A stretch of DNA of 5,498 nt, taken from Anderseniella sp. (lineage in GTDB: Bacteria; Pseudomonadota; Alphaproteobacteria; Rhizobiales; Aestuariivirgaceae). The notes beneath the pieces are model-generated. The model was given only the letters and a program-made list of their open reading frames with translations, was not told the DNA's origin and did no database searches. Location of the stretch: contig JABDRA010000410.1 in NCBI GenBank assembly GCA_013041995.1, positions 1 to 5,498 on the forward strand. Reading direction: 5' to 3'. Below are positions 1 to 5,498 of the stretch, in pieces (within the stretch, counting starts at the first letter, position 1; the number at the start of each line of letters is the position of its first letter). The position numbers and the translations under genes were made by a program.

Positions 1-279
1 GCGATCTGTCCTGCCCAGGCGATTACCATTGAAGCAGGCCCGCGCCGCAATGACGGCACCCGGCGCACCCGCTATGACATCGATATGGTCAAATGCATCT
101 ATTGCGGTTTTTGCCAGGAAGCCTGCCCGGTAGACGCCATCGTGGAAGGACCGAACTTTGAATTTGCCACCGAGACGCGCGAGGAACTGCTGTTCGACAA
201 GGACAAGCTGCTGGCCAACGGCGACAGGTGGGAACGTGAGATTGCGTCGAATATGGCTATGGATGCACCGTATCGCTGA
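1..279 (+). CDS. nuoI: NADH-quinone oxidoreductase subunit I (NuoI), 3' part
   Basis: This is the C-terminal 92 residues of NuoI, read in frame 1 from the window edge to TGA at 277-279. The family is about 160 residues long, so roughly the first 70 are outside the window. NuoI (mitochondrial TYKY/NDUFS8) is the 2x[4Fe-4S] ferredoxin-like subunit on the peripheral arm. It binds clusters N6a and N6b and relays electrons from NuoG toward N2 and quinone. Visible residues 3-4 (Cys-Pro) are the last ligand of the first cluster motif. The complete second CxxCxxCxxxCP motif is Cys32, Cys35, Cys38 and Cys42 followed by Pro43. In such ferredoxin folds the fourth Cys of each motif normally ligates the other cluster. 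The C-terminal tail (residues 75-92) matches the alphaproteobacterial/mitochondrial form. Two further in-frame stops (301 and 322) follow the first. Identification is very secure; the start cannot be seen. Confidence 0.97.
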   Translation, partial: AICPAQAITIEAGPRRNDGTRRTRYDIDMVKCIYCGFCQEACPVDAIVEGPNFEFATETREELLFDKDKLLANGDRWEREIASNMAMDAPYR

Positions 280-315
280 CCAACCGGTCCGCGTGTACGC
301 TGAATGAGGATAAAG

Positions 316-330
316 GCCGGTTGATCCGGC
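316..330 (+). promoter_or_regulatory. small GC hairpin in the nuoI-nuoJ spacer
   Basis: In the 69-nt gap between nuoI and nuoJ, GCCGG (316-320) and CCGGC (326-330) form a perfect 5-bp stem with loop TTGAT. No T-run follows, so it is not a factor-independent terminator. It ends five bases before the nuoJ SD sequence AGGGG (336-340), which lies 8 nt from the nuoJ ATG. A role in mRNA processing or in setting nuoJ translation is only inference, and a stem this short can arise by chance in GC-rich DNA. I see no convincing promoter in this gap. Confidence 0.3.
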
Positions 331-348
331 AAGACAGGGGTTGAAGAG

Positions 349-963
349 ATGGCAGTAACTGCCGCGTTTTTCTATCTATTTGCCGCCATTGCGATTGCAT
401 CGGCGGTGATGGTGATTGCCTCACGCAATCCGGTTCATTCCGTGCTGTTCCTGATCCTGACGTTCTTTAACGCCGCGGGGCTTTTCATCCTGCTGGGCGC
501 CGAGTTCCTGGCCATGATCCTGGTGGTGGTTTATGTGGGCGCGGTAGCGGTGCTGTTCCTGTTCGTGGTGATGATGCTGGACATCGATTTTTCCGAACTT
601 CGCGAAGGCATGTTGACCTATGCGCCGTTTGGCATGGTGGTCGGGTTGATCCTGTTTACAGAACTGGCGCTGGTGCTGGGTGTGTGGGGATTCTCTCCGG
701 AGGCCGCAGGCGCACTTGCCGCGCCGGCACCTGCAGCCAGTGTCACCACCAATACCGAAGCGCTCGGGCAATTGCTGTATACGCGCTACATCTATTATTT
801 CCAGGCGGCAGGACTTGTGCTGCTGGTGGCCATGATTGGCGCTATCGTGCTGACACTGCGCCATAAGGAAGGCGTCAAACGCCAGAACATTTCGGATCAG
901 GTGGCACGCGGTCCGGCAACGGCTGTTGAAGTGCGCAAGGTCAAGCCGGGGCAGGGGATTTAG
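349..963 (+). CDS. nuoJ: NADH-quinone oxidoreductase subunit J (NuoJ)
   Basis: This encodes a 204-residue membrane subunit of complex I, homologous to mitochondrial ND6. It lies in the inner membrane beside NuoK, NuoA and NuoH and helps couple quinone chemistry to proton transfer. Five hydrophobic segments can be seen, at about residues 3-23, 29-49, 54-76, 92-112 and 147-170. The third contains the family signature YVGAVAVLFLFVVMML, in which Tyr62 matches the E. coli Tyr59 region where a helix pi-bulge is known. The conserved NPVHS motif is at residues 27-31. An Ala/Pro-rich loop (about 116-137) separates segments 4 and 5, and a basic, hydrophilic tail follows residue 171. The ATG at 349 is preceded by AGGGG at 336-340. 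The protein is somewhat longer than the 184-residue E. coli form, mostly in the loop and tail. It ends in TAG, three bases before nuoK. Confidence 0.97.
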   Translation: MAVTAAFFYLFAAIAIASAVMVIASRNPVHSVLFLILTFFNAAGLFILLGAEFLAMILVVVYVGAVAVLFLFVVMMLDIDFSELREGMLTYAPFGMVVGLILFTELALVLGVWGFSPEAAGALAAPAPAASVTTNTEALGQLLYTRYIYYFQAAGLVLLVAMIGAIVLTLRHKEGVKRQNISDQVARGPATAVEVRKVKPGQGI

Positions 964-966
964 ACC

Positions 967-1275
967 ATGACAATCGGACTGGGACACTACCTCACTGTAG
1001 CGGCAATTATCTTTACGATCGGGATCTTCGGCATCTTCCTGAACCGCAAGAACGTGATCATCATTCTGATGTCGATCGAACTGATGCTGCTGTCGGTCAA
1101 CATCAACCTCGTTGCATTCTCCTCGTTCCTCAACGACATGGTGGGCCAGGTGTTCGCACTTCTGGTGCTGACCGTGGCTGCCGGGGAGGCTGCGATCGGA
1201 TTGGCCATACTGGTCACCTATTTCCGCAACCGAGGGTCTATCGCGGTTGAAGACATCAACATGATGAAGGGCTGA
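967..1275 (+). CDS. nuoK: NADH-quinone oxidoreductase subunit K (NuoK)
   Basis: This encodes a 102-residue inner-membrane subunit of complex I, homologous to mitochondrial ND4L and of normal length for the family. NuoK has three transmembrane helices, seen here at about residues 5-25, 29-52 and 58-85. It contributes two membrane-embedded glutamates to the proton path linking the quinone cavity to the antiporter-like subunits. Both are present: Glu38 in the MSIELML motif and Glu74 in the AAGEAAIGLA motif, matching E. coli Glu36 and Glu72. The first loop carries Asn26-Arg27-Lys28, where E. coli has the functionally important basic pair. The ATG follows the nuoJ TAG after only three bases. Its SD sequence, AGGGG at 953-957, lies inside the end of nuoJ, so translation is probably coupled to nuoJ. 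nuoK shares the reading frame of nuoJ and nuoL. Confidence 0.98.
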   Translation: MTIGLGHYLTVAAIIFTIGIFGIFLNRKNVIIILMSIELMLLSVNINLVAFSSFLNDMVGQVFALLVLTVAAGEAAIGLAILVTYFRNRGSIAVEDINMMKG

Positions 1276-1293
1276 CGGGAAAAGTTTGAAGCC

Positions 1294-3279
1294 ATGAACA
1301 CCATCTTCCTCCTCATCGTTTTCCTGCCGTTGATCGGCGCCCTGATTTCAGGCGTTTTCGGTACAAAACTGTTACACGGAACCCAGGAACCTTCGCCTCA
1401 TGAAGGCCACCAGCACGGCTCTGCCTGGCCGCAACTCCTGCCGACCGCATTCCTGCTGATATCAGCAGCCCTGTCGTGGATTGCGTTTTTCGACGTGGCC
1501 ATCCACGAGAATTCCTACAAGGTGGAAGTGTTGACGTGGATCCGCTCCGGTGGCCTGGCGGCAGACTGGGTTTTGCGGGTTGATACGCTGACTGCTGTGA
1601 TGCTTGTCGTTGTAACAACCGTGTCGTCCCTCGTGCACGTCTATTCCATTGGCTATATGAGCCACGATGACAATCAGCCGCGGTTTTTTGCATACCTGTC
1701 GTTCTTCACCTTCTCAATGCTGATGCTGGTCACATCCGACAACCTGCTGCAGATGTTCTTTGGCTGGGAGGGGGTGGGCCTTGCGTCCTATCTGCTGATC
1801 GGCTTCTGGTATAAAAAACCATCCGCCAATGCTGCTGCCATCAAGGCATTTGTCGTCAACCGCGTCGGTGATTTTGGTTTTGCGCTCGGTATTTTCGCGA
1901 CTTTTGCCATTTTCCAATCCATCGAATTCGACACCATCTTTGCCGCTGCCGGTGGGCAAACCGGCAAGACAATGCAGTTCCTGTCATGGGAACTCGACGT
2001 GATCACGGTGATCTGCCTGTTGCTGTTCATGGGCGCGATGGGCAAGTCTGCACAGTTCATGCTGCACACTTGGTTACCGGACGCCATGGAAGGCCCGACA
2101 CCGGTATCTGCCCTGATCCACGCGGCAACCATGGTGACAGCCGGTGTATTCCTGGTGGCCCGCATGTCGCCAATGTTTGAATTGTCTCCCACCGCGCTGA
2201 CAGTGGTCACGGTGATCGGTGCAATCACCGCGTTTTTTGCTGCTACCGTTGGCCTGGTCCAGAACGATATCAAGCGGGTCATTGCCTATTCCACCTGTTC
2301 GCAGCTTGGCTATATGTTTGTCGCACTGGGGGTGGGCGCTTATGGCGTAGCGATCTTCCACCTGTTCACCCACGCCTTCTTCAAGGCGTTGCTGTTCCTC
2401 GGGTCCGGCTCGGTCATTCACGCCATGTCCGATGAGCAGGACATGCGGAACATGGGTGGTCTTGCACCTCACCTGAAGCTGACCTGGATCATGATGCTGA
2501 TAGGAACACTGGCGCTGACCGGGTTCCCGCTGACGGCGGGGTATTTTTCCAAGGACGCGATTATCGAGAGCGCCTTTGCAGCGCATGGCGGGGCTGCCAC
2601 CATGGCCTTCTGGCTGCTGGTCATTTCGGCATGCTTCACGTCGTTCTATTCGTGGCGCCTGATATTCATGACATTCCACGGCAAGCCGCGGGCCAGCCGT
2701 GATGTGATGAACCATGTGCATGAAAGTCCCTATGTCATGCTGGTCCCGTTATTCGCTCTGGCGGCGGGTGCCCTGTTTGCCGGCCTGGCATTCAAGGAAT
2801 ACTTCATCGGACATGATGAGGCTTTGTTCTGGGGAACTGCGTTGTACCGGTTGCCGGAAAACAACATTGTCACCGAGATGCACCATGTGCCGGGCTGGGT
2901 TATATGGTCACCGTTCGTTGCGATGGTCATAGGCTTTGCGCTGTCGTGGCTGTTTTACATTCGCAATCCGGAATTGCCCAAACGCCTGGCCGCCCAGAAT
3001 GAGCCGCTGTACAAGTTCCTGCTCAACAAATGGTATTTTGATGAGCTGTACGATCTCATCTTCGTTCGTCCGGCCATGTGGCTTGGCCGCTTCCTGTGGA
3101 AGAAGGGCGACGGGTGGATGATTGACGGGTTCGGGCCGGATGGTGTTTCTGCCCGCGTTCTGGGCACTGCCAGTCGCATCGTGAAACTGCAGTCCGGTTT
3201 CGTTTATCACTACGCCTTTGCCATGTTGCTCGGGGCCGCGTTCCTGATCACCTGGTACATGTTTGCAGGAGCTCACTGA
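1294..3279 (+). CDS. nuoL: NADH-quinone oxidoreductase subunit L (NuoL)
   Basis: This encodes the 661-residue distal antiporter-like proton channel of complex I (mitochondrial ND5, MrpA-related). The family has 16 transmembrane helices plus a long lateral helix HL that braces the membrane arm. Residues known to matter in E. coli are present: Glu159 (in GWEGVG; E144), Asp193 (D178), Lys251 (K229), His276 (H254), His356 and His360 (H334/H338), Lys364 (K342) and Lys420 in GYFSKDAI (K399). The NKWYFDELYD motif at 578-587 opens the stretch leading into the last membrane segment (about 636-657), where HL belongs. A histidine-rich loop (residues 28-41) lies between the first two helices. The protein is longer than the 613-residue E. 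coli form. The start follows nuoK by 18 nt. Its SD is weak (GGGA at 1277-1280, or GAAG nearer the ATG), and no other in-frame start precedes it after the nuoK stop. Confidence 0.98.
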   Translation: MNTIFLLIVFLPLIGALISGVFGTKLLHGTQEPSPHEGHQHGSAWPQLLPTAFLLISAALSWIAFFDVAIHENSYKVEVLTWIRSGGLAADWVLRVDTLTAVMLVVVTTVSSLVHVYSIGYMSHDDNQPRFFAYLSFFTFSMLMLVTSDNLLQMFFGWEGVGLASYLLIGFWYKKPSANAAAIKAFVVNRVGDFGFALGIFATFAIFQSIEFDTIFAAAGGQTGKTMQFLSWELDVITVICLLLFMGAMGKSAQFMLHTWLPDAMEGPTPVSALIHAATMVTAGVFLVARMSPMFELSPTALTVVTVIGAITAFFAATVGLVQNDIKRVIAYSTCSQLGYMFVALGVGAYGVAIFHLFTHAFFKALLFLGSGSVIHAMSDEQDMRNMGGLAPHLKLTWIMMLIGTLALTGFPLTAGYFSKDAIIESAFAAHGGAATMAFWLLVISACFTSFYSWRLIFMTFHGKPRASRDVMNHVHESPYVMLVPLFALAAGALFAGLAFKEYFIGHDEALFWGTALYRLPENNIVTEMHHVPGWVIWSPFVAMVIGFALSWLFYIRNPELPKRLAAQNEPLYKFLLNKWYFDELYDLIFVRPAMWLGRFLWKKGDGWMIDGFGPDGVSARVLGTASRIVKLQSGFVYHYAFAMLLGAAFLITWYMFAGAH

Positions 3280-3281
3280 TG
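3267..3281 (+). promoter_or_regulatory. SD sequence and stop-start overlap coupling nuoL to nuoM
   Basis: AGGAG at 3267-3271 lies within the last codons of nuoL, seven bases before the nuoM ATG. The nuoL TGA (3277-3279) and nuoM ATG (3279-3281) share one A as TGATG, the usual arrangement for translational coupling by a re-initiating ribosome. The strong SD fixes the nuoM start. Coupling would help keep the two antiporter-like subunits at equal levels; this last point is inference. Confidence 0.8.
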
Positions 3282-4805
3282 ACCGGCTGGTACATTTTAT
3301 CAACGATCACTTTCCTGCCTCTGGTTGGTGCTCTGTTCATTCTGGTGATCCGCGGCGACGATGCTGTTGCACGCCGCAACATGCGCGCCACTGCATTATC
3401 GGTAACACTGATCACATTCTTGCTGTCACTGCTGGCCTGGAATCGGTTCGATCCGACGCAATCAGGCTTCCAGCTCGAAGACAAGCTGACCTGGCTTGGC
3501 GGCCTGATGACCTACCACCTCGGTGTCGACGGTATCTCCATGCCGTTTGTGCTGCTCACCACGGCAATGATGCCGTTGTGCATCATTGCCAGTTGGGGCG
3601 TGGAAAAGCGCGTCAAGGAATACATGATCGCATTCCTGGTCCTGGAAACACTGATGATCGGTGTGTTCTGCGCGCTGGATCTGGTGCTGTTCTACCTGTT
3701 CTTTGAGGCAGGCCTGATTCCGATGTTCCTGATCATCGGCATCTGGGGCGGTGCCCGGCGGGTGTATGCCAGTTTCAAGTTCTTCCTGTACACGCTGCTC
3801 GGTTCGGTGCTGATGCTGCTGGCCATCATGGCGATGTATTCATACGCCGGCACCACCGACATTACCGAAATACTGGCAGACAAGAATTTCCCGGTCGAGA
3901 TGCAGACCTGGCTGTGGCTGGCCTTCTTTGCCTCCTTTGCCGTCAAAATGCCCATGTGGCCTGTGCACACATGGCTGCCTGATGCCCACGTTGAAGCCCC
4001 GACTGCCGGCTCGGTGGTACTGGCGGCGATCTTGTTGAAAATGGGTGGTTACGGCTTCTTGCGGTTCTCGCTGCCGATGTTCCCGCTGGCTTCTGAGATG
4101 TTCGCCCCCATGGTGTTCGTTCTGTCTGTCGTCGCCATTGTCTACACATCGCTGGTCGCGCTGATGCAGGAAGACATGAAGAAGCTGATTGCCTATTCCT
4201 CGGTTGCCCATATGGGCTTTGTCACCATGGGAATATTCTCACTGAACAAGCAGGGCATTGATGGCGCGATCTTCCAGATGATAAGTCACGGCTTCATTTC
4301 AGGTGCGCTGTTCCTGTGCGTCGGCGTTGTCTACGACCGGATGCATACCCGTGATATTGCCGCCTATGGCGGGCTGGTCAACCGGATGCCTGCCTACGCG
4401 GCAATATTCCTGCTGTTTACAATGGCCAATGTCGGGTTGCCGGGAACATCCGGGTTTGTCGGCGAATTCCTGACCCTGACCGGTGCCTATAAGGCAAACA
4501 CCTGGGTTGCATTCTTTGCCACAACCGGCGTCATACTGTCGGCCGGCTATGCGCTGTGGTTGTATCGCCGTGTGGTGTTCGGCGTGTTGCAGAAAGACAG
4601 CCTGAAGGCAATTACGGACATTACACCGCGTGAGGCTGTGACGCTGGTGCCGCTGGTTGCGGCGACGATATATTTTGGCGTGTATCCCGCGCCGGTAATG
4701 ACGGCAATTTCAGCATCCGTGGACAACCTGCTGGTAGATATGCAGACGGCGCTCGACGCCCAGTCTGCGGTAGTGCGGGCAGCGGCAGCGGCAGTCGGGA
4801 ATTAA
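3279..4805 (+). CDS. nuoM: NADH-quinone oxidoreductase subunit M (NuoM)
   Basis: This encodes the 508-residue middle antiporter-like proton channel of complex I (mitochondrial ND4), almost the same length as E. coli NuoM (509). The family has 14 transmembrane helices. The buried charged residues of the proton path are intact: Glu143 in FFEAGLIPMF (E. coli E144), Lys223 in FAVKMP (K234), Lys254 in LLKMGGYG (K265), His311 in VAHMGF (H322), His337 in ISHGF (H348) and Glu396 in GFVGEF (E407). From Lys223 onward the offset from E. coli is a constant 11 residues. The motif HTWLPDAHVEAPTAGSV at 230-246 is diagnostic for this subunit, where NuoL instead has HTWLPDAMEGPTPVSA. The extreme C-terminus ends in five consecutive alanines (501-505) encoded by a short hexamer repeat. 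The start overlaps the nuoL stop by one base, and the gene ends in TAA, 80 nt before nuoN. Confidence 0.98.
   Translation: MTGWYILSTITFLPLVGALFILVIRGDDAVARRNMRATALSVTLITFLLSLLAWNRFDPTQSGFQLEDKLTWLGGLMTYHLGVDGISMPFVLLTTAMMPLCIIASWGVEKRVKEYMIAFLVLETLMIGVFCALDLVLFYLFFEAGLIPMFLIIGIWGGARRVYASFKFFLYTLLGSVLMLLAIMAMYSYAGTTDITEILADKNFPVEMQTWLWLAFFASFAVKMPMWPVHTWLPDAHVEAPTAGSVVLAAILLKMGGYGFLRFSLPMFPLASEMFAPMVFVLSVVAIVYTSLVALMQEDMKKLIAYSSVAHMGFVTMGIFSLNKQGIDGAIFQMISHGFISGALFLCVGVVYDRMHTRDIAAYGGLVNRMPAYAAIFLLFTMANVGLPGTSGFVGEFLTLTGAYKANTWVAFFATTGVILSAGYALWLYRRVVFGVLQKDSLKAITDITPREAVTLVPLVAATIYFGVYPAPVMTAISASVDNLLVDMQTALDAQSAVVRAAAAAVGN
4778..4794 (+). repeat. GGCAGC hexamer tandem repeat at the nuoM 3' end
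   Basis: GGCAGC occurs twice in tandem (4778-4783 and 4784-4789), followed by a partial copy GGCAG (4790-4794). It encodes alternating gca/gcg codons for Ala501-Ala505, just before the nuoM stop. The unit is six bases long, so copy-number change would not shift the frame. It falls in the poorly conserved tail of the protein. Confidence 0.6.
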
Positions 4806-4824
4806 GAGACAATTATCAGGGGCA

Positions 4825-4844
4825 ATCCGGCATGAACGCCGGAT
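4825..4844 (+). promoter_or_regulatory. perfect 7-bp hairpin in the nuoM-nuoN spacer
   Basis: ATCCGGC (4825-4831) and GCCGGAT (4838-4844) are exact reverse complements around a 6-nt loop ATGAAC. A further GCA (4822-4824) could pair with TGC (4850-4852) across a 5-nt bulge. No T-run follows, so it does not look like an intrinsic terminator. It begins two bases after an AGGGG SD-like site (4818-4822), and its loop contains the ATG of a possible 17-codon leader ORF. Likely roles, all inferred, are an RNA processing or stability element, or control of leader and nuoN translation. Confidence 0.5.
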
Positions 4845-4885
4845 GGAATTGCTTCAAAGGGTTTGAGAAAGTCAGGATCGGGTAA
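4832..4885 (+). CDS. possible 17-codon leader ORF abutting nuoN
   Basis: An ATG at 4832 opens a 17-codon ORF (peptide MNAGWNCFKGFEKVRIG) ending in TAA at 4883-4885, immediately before the nuoN ATG at 4886. It has its own SD-like AGGGG (4818-4822) nine bases upstream, and it is in the nuoN frame. The SD of nuoN (AGGA, 4874-4877) lies inside it. If translated, it would bring ribosomes to the nuoN start (TAAATG) and open the local structure. The peptide resembles nothing I recognise, and the spacer may simply be untranslated. A chance ORF of this length is quite possible. Confidence 0.25.
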   Translation: MNAGWNCFKGFEKVRIG

Positions 4886-4888
4886 ATG
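4874..4888 (+). promoter_or_regulatory. SD sequence that sets the nuoN start
   Basis: AGGA at 4874-4877 lies eight bases before the ATG at 4886. The in-frame codon directly upstream is TAA (4883-4885), so no longer NuoN start is possible in this frame. The next in-frame ATG is within the first hydrophobic helix (residue 24) and would remove it. Confidence 0.7.
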
Positions 4889-5498
4889 GGCGATATACTA
4901 GCGATAGCCGATGCAACTGCCGCGCTGCCGGAAATATTCCTGGCGCTGGCAACCATGGCGCTTCTCATGCTCGGTGTGTTTTCGAAGCGCAATCCGACAG
5001 AGATGATCAATACGCTGGCGCTTGCCGTCTTGGCTGTTACGGCGGGCCTCGTAGTGGTCATGTCTGATGGCGAAACGCAGCGTGCCTTCATGGACAGTTT
5101 TGTCGTGGACGGGTTTGCCCGCTTCATGAAGATGCTTGTCCTGTTCGGATCTGCGGCTGCGATCATCATGTCGTCCAGCTTCATGAAAACCGAAAAGCTG
5201 GACCAGTTTGAGTATCCGATACTTATCATGATGGCCACGGTTGGCATGATGATGATGATTTCAGCCAACGACCTGATTGCCCTCTATATGGGCCTGGAAC
5301 TGCAATCCCTGTCGCTTTATGTGGTTGCTGCCTTCAATCGCGATAGTGCGCGGTCCTCCGAAGCGGGGTTGAAATACTTCGTTCTGGGTGCGCTTTCGTC
5401 CGGCATGCTGTTATACGGTGCGTCCCTGATTTACGGTTTTTCAGGTTCCGTGGCATTCTCCGAGATTGCCAGGGCAGCTGCAGGAGATGAGGTTGGCC
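4886..5498 (+). CDS. nuoN: NADH-quinone oxidoreductase subunit N (NuoN), 5' part
   Basis: This is the first 204 residues of NuoN, the antiporter-like proton channel nearest NuoK (mitochondrial ND2). It is open at the right edge; the family is about 480 residues long, so somewhat over half is missing. The N-terminus has the family pattern ALPEIFLALATMALLMLGVF at residues 13-32. Further hydrophobic segments lie at about 41-59, 79-96, 111-126, 128-148 and 162-185. The buried glutamate is Glu138 in YMGLELQSLSLYV (E. coli E133), and the following helix has Lys163 in GLKYFVLGALSSG (E. coli K158). The remaining proton-path lysines lie beyond the edge. The protein is methionine-rich, with Met121-124 encoded by four successive ATG codons (5246-5257). 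Unlike the tightly packed upstream genes, it follows nuoM after 80 nt containing a hairpin and a possible leader ORF. Confidence 0.97.
   Translation, partial: MGDILAIADATAALPEIFLALATMALLMLGVFSKRNPTEMINTLALAVLAVTAGLVVVMSDGETQRAFMDSFVVDGFARFMKMLVLFGSAAAIIMSSSFMKTEKLDQFEYPILIMMATVGMMMMISANDLIALYMGLELQSLSLYVVAAFNRDSARSSEAGLKYFVLGALSSGMLLYGASLIYGFSGSVAFSEIARAAAGDEVG

Noticed and set aside
304..324. Six-codon ORF (MRIKAG) in the nuoI-nuoJ spacer
   Set aside because: It has no SD sequence in front, is very short, and its stop is 24 nt before nuoJ, so nothing suggests translation or coupling.
421..987. 188-codon open frame on the - strand, covering nuoJ
   Set aside because: The translation is dominated by His and Gln, the antisense reading of hydrophobic Val/Leu/Met codons. 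It spans nearly all of nuoJ and has no independent support.
1998..2007. Perfect 10-bp palindrome CGTGATCACG
   Set aside because: It looks like an operator half-site pair but lies inside conserved nuoL codons, far from any start, and is explained by the Asp-Val-Ile-Thr-Val coding.
1788..2282. 164-codon open frame on the - strand, inside nuoL
   Set aside because: It is another antisense shadow of nuoL with low-complexity Ser/Thr/Met composition and no motif.
2074..2721. 215-codon open frame on the - strand, opposite nuoL
   Set aside because: It lies wholly within a strongly conserved nuoL segment. Its translation is rich in His, Arg, Gln and Cys with no recognisable domain, as expected for the antisense shadow of a hydrophobic membrane protein gene.
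3263..3706. 147-codon open frame on the + strand, out of frame with nuoM
   Set aside because: It overlaps the nuoM coding region in another frame and has Arg/His-rich composition and no motif. The nuoM frame has clear family residues throughout.
4806..4885. Intrinsic terminator or new promoter between nuoM and nuoN
   Set aside because: The hairpin has no downstream T-run, and I see no convincing -35/-10 pair. Cotranscription of nuoM and nuoN is the simpler reading.
5246..5257. Four tandem ATG codons in nuoN
   Set aside because: This is a short run encoding Met121-124 within a methionine-rich membrane helix. It is too short to be a meaningful microsatellite, and no SD nearby suggests an internal start.
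4816..5268. 150-codon open frame on the - strand, over the spacer and start of nuoN
   Set aside because: Most of it is the reverse of well-conserved NuoN coding sequence. The Met/Ile/Ser-rich product matches no family I know.

Overview
The window is a gene-dense stretch of a chromosomal respiratory complex I (NADH:ubiquinone oxidoreductase, NDH-1) operon, read entirely on the + strand. The order is the 3' end of nuoI, then complete nuoJ, nuoK, nuoL and nuoM, then the 5' part of nuoN, which runs off the right edge. All five main identifications rest on family-specific motifs and on the expected gene order. The source looks like an alphaproteobacterium. The NuoI C-terminus (ending in residues of the form NGDRWEREIA...DAPYR) resembles the alphaproteobacterial and mitochondrial TYKY type, and NuoL carries the long conserved stretches typical of that class. 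Placement in or near the Rhizobiales (Hyphomicrobiales) is only an impression, and I cannot name a genus.

Layout: nuoI (1-279, partial) is followed by a 69-nt spacer with a small GC hairpin and a good Shine-Dalgarno (SD) sequence. Then come nuoJ (349-963), nuoK (967-1275, 3-nt gap), nuoL (1294-3279, 18-nt gap) and nuoM (3279-4805, sharing one base with the nuoL stop as TGATG). An 80-nt spacer with a perfect 7-bp hairpin and a possible 17-codon leader ORF precedes nuoN (4886 to the edge). I see no promoter or factor-independent terminator, so this is best read as the interior of one long transcript.

How the genes work together: NuoI is the peripheral-arm ferredoxin-like subunit that holds clusters N6a and N6b and passes electrons toward N2 and quinone. 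NuoJ and NuoK sit in the membrane arm next to the quinone-binding heel, and NuoL, NuoM and NuoN are the three antiporter-like proton channels. The key charged residues of the channels and of NuoK are all present where they can be checked, so the complex should be a functional proton pump.

This is mainly a conserved housekeeping locus, and I do not see a new biological system. The parts most worth a second look are the structured nuoM-nuoN spacer with its leader ORF abutting the nuoN start, and a histidine-rich insertion near the N-terminus of NuoL.
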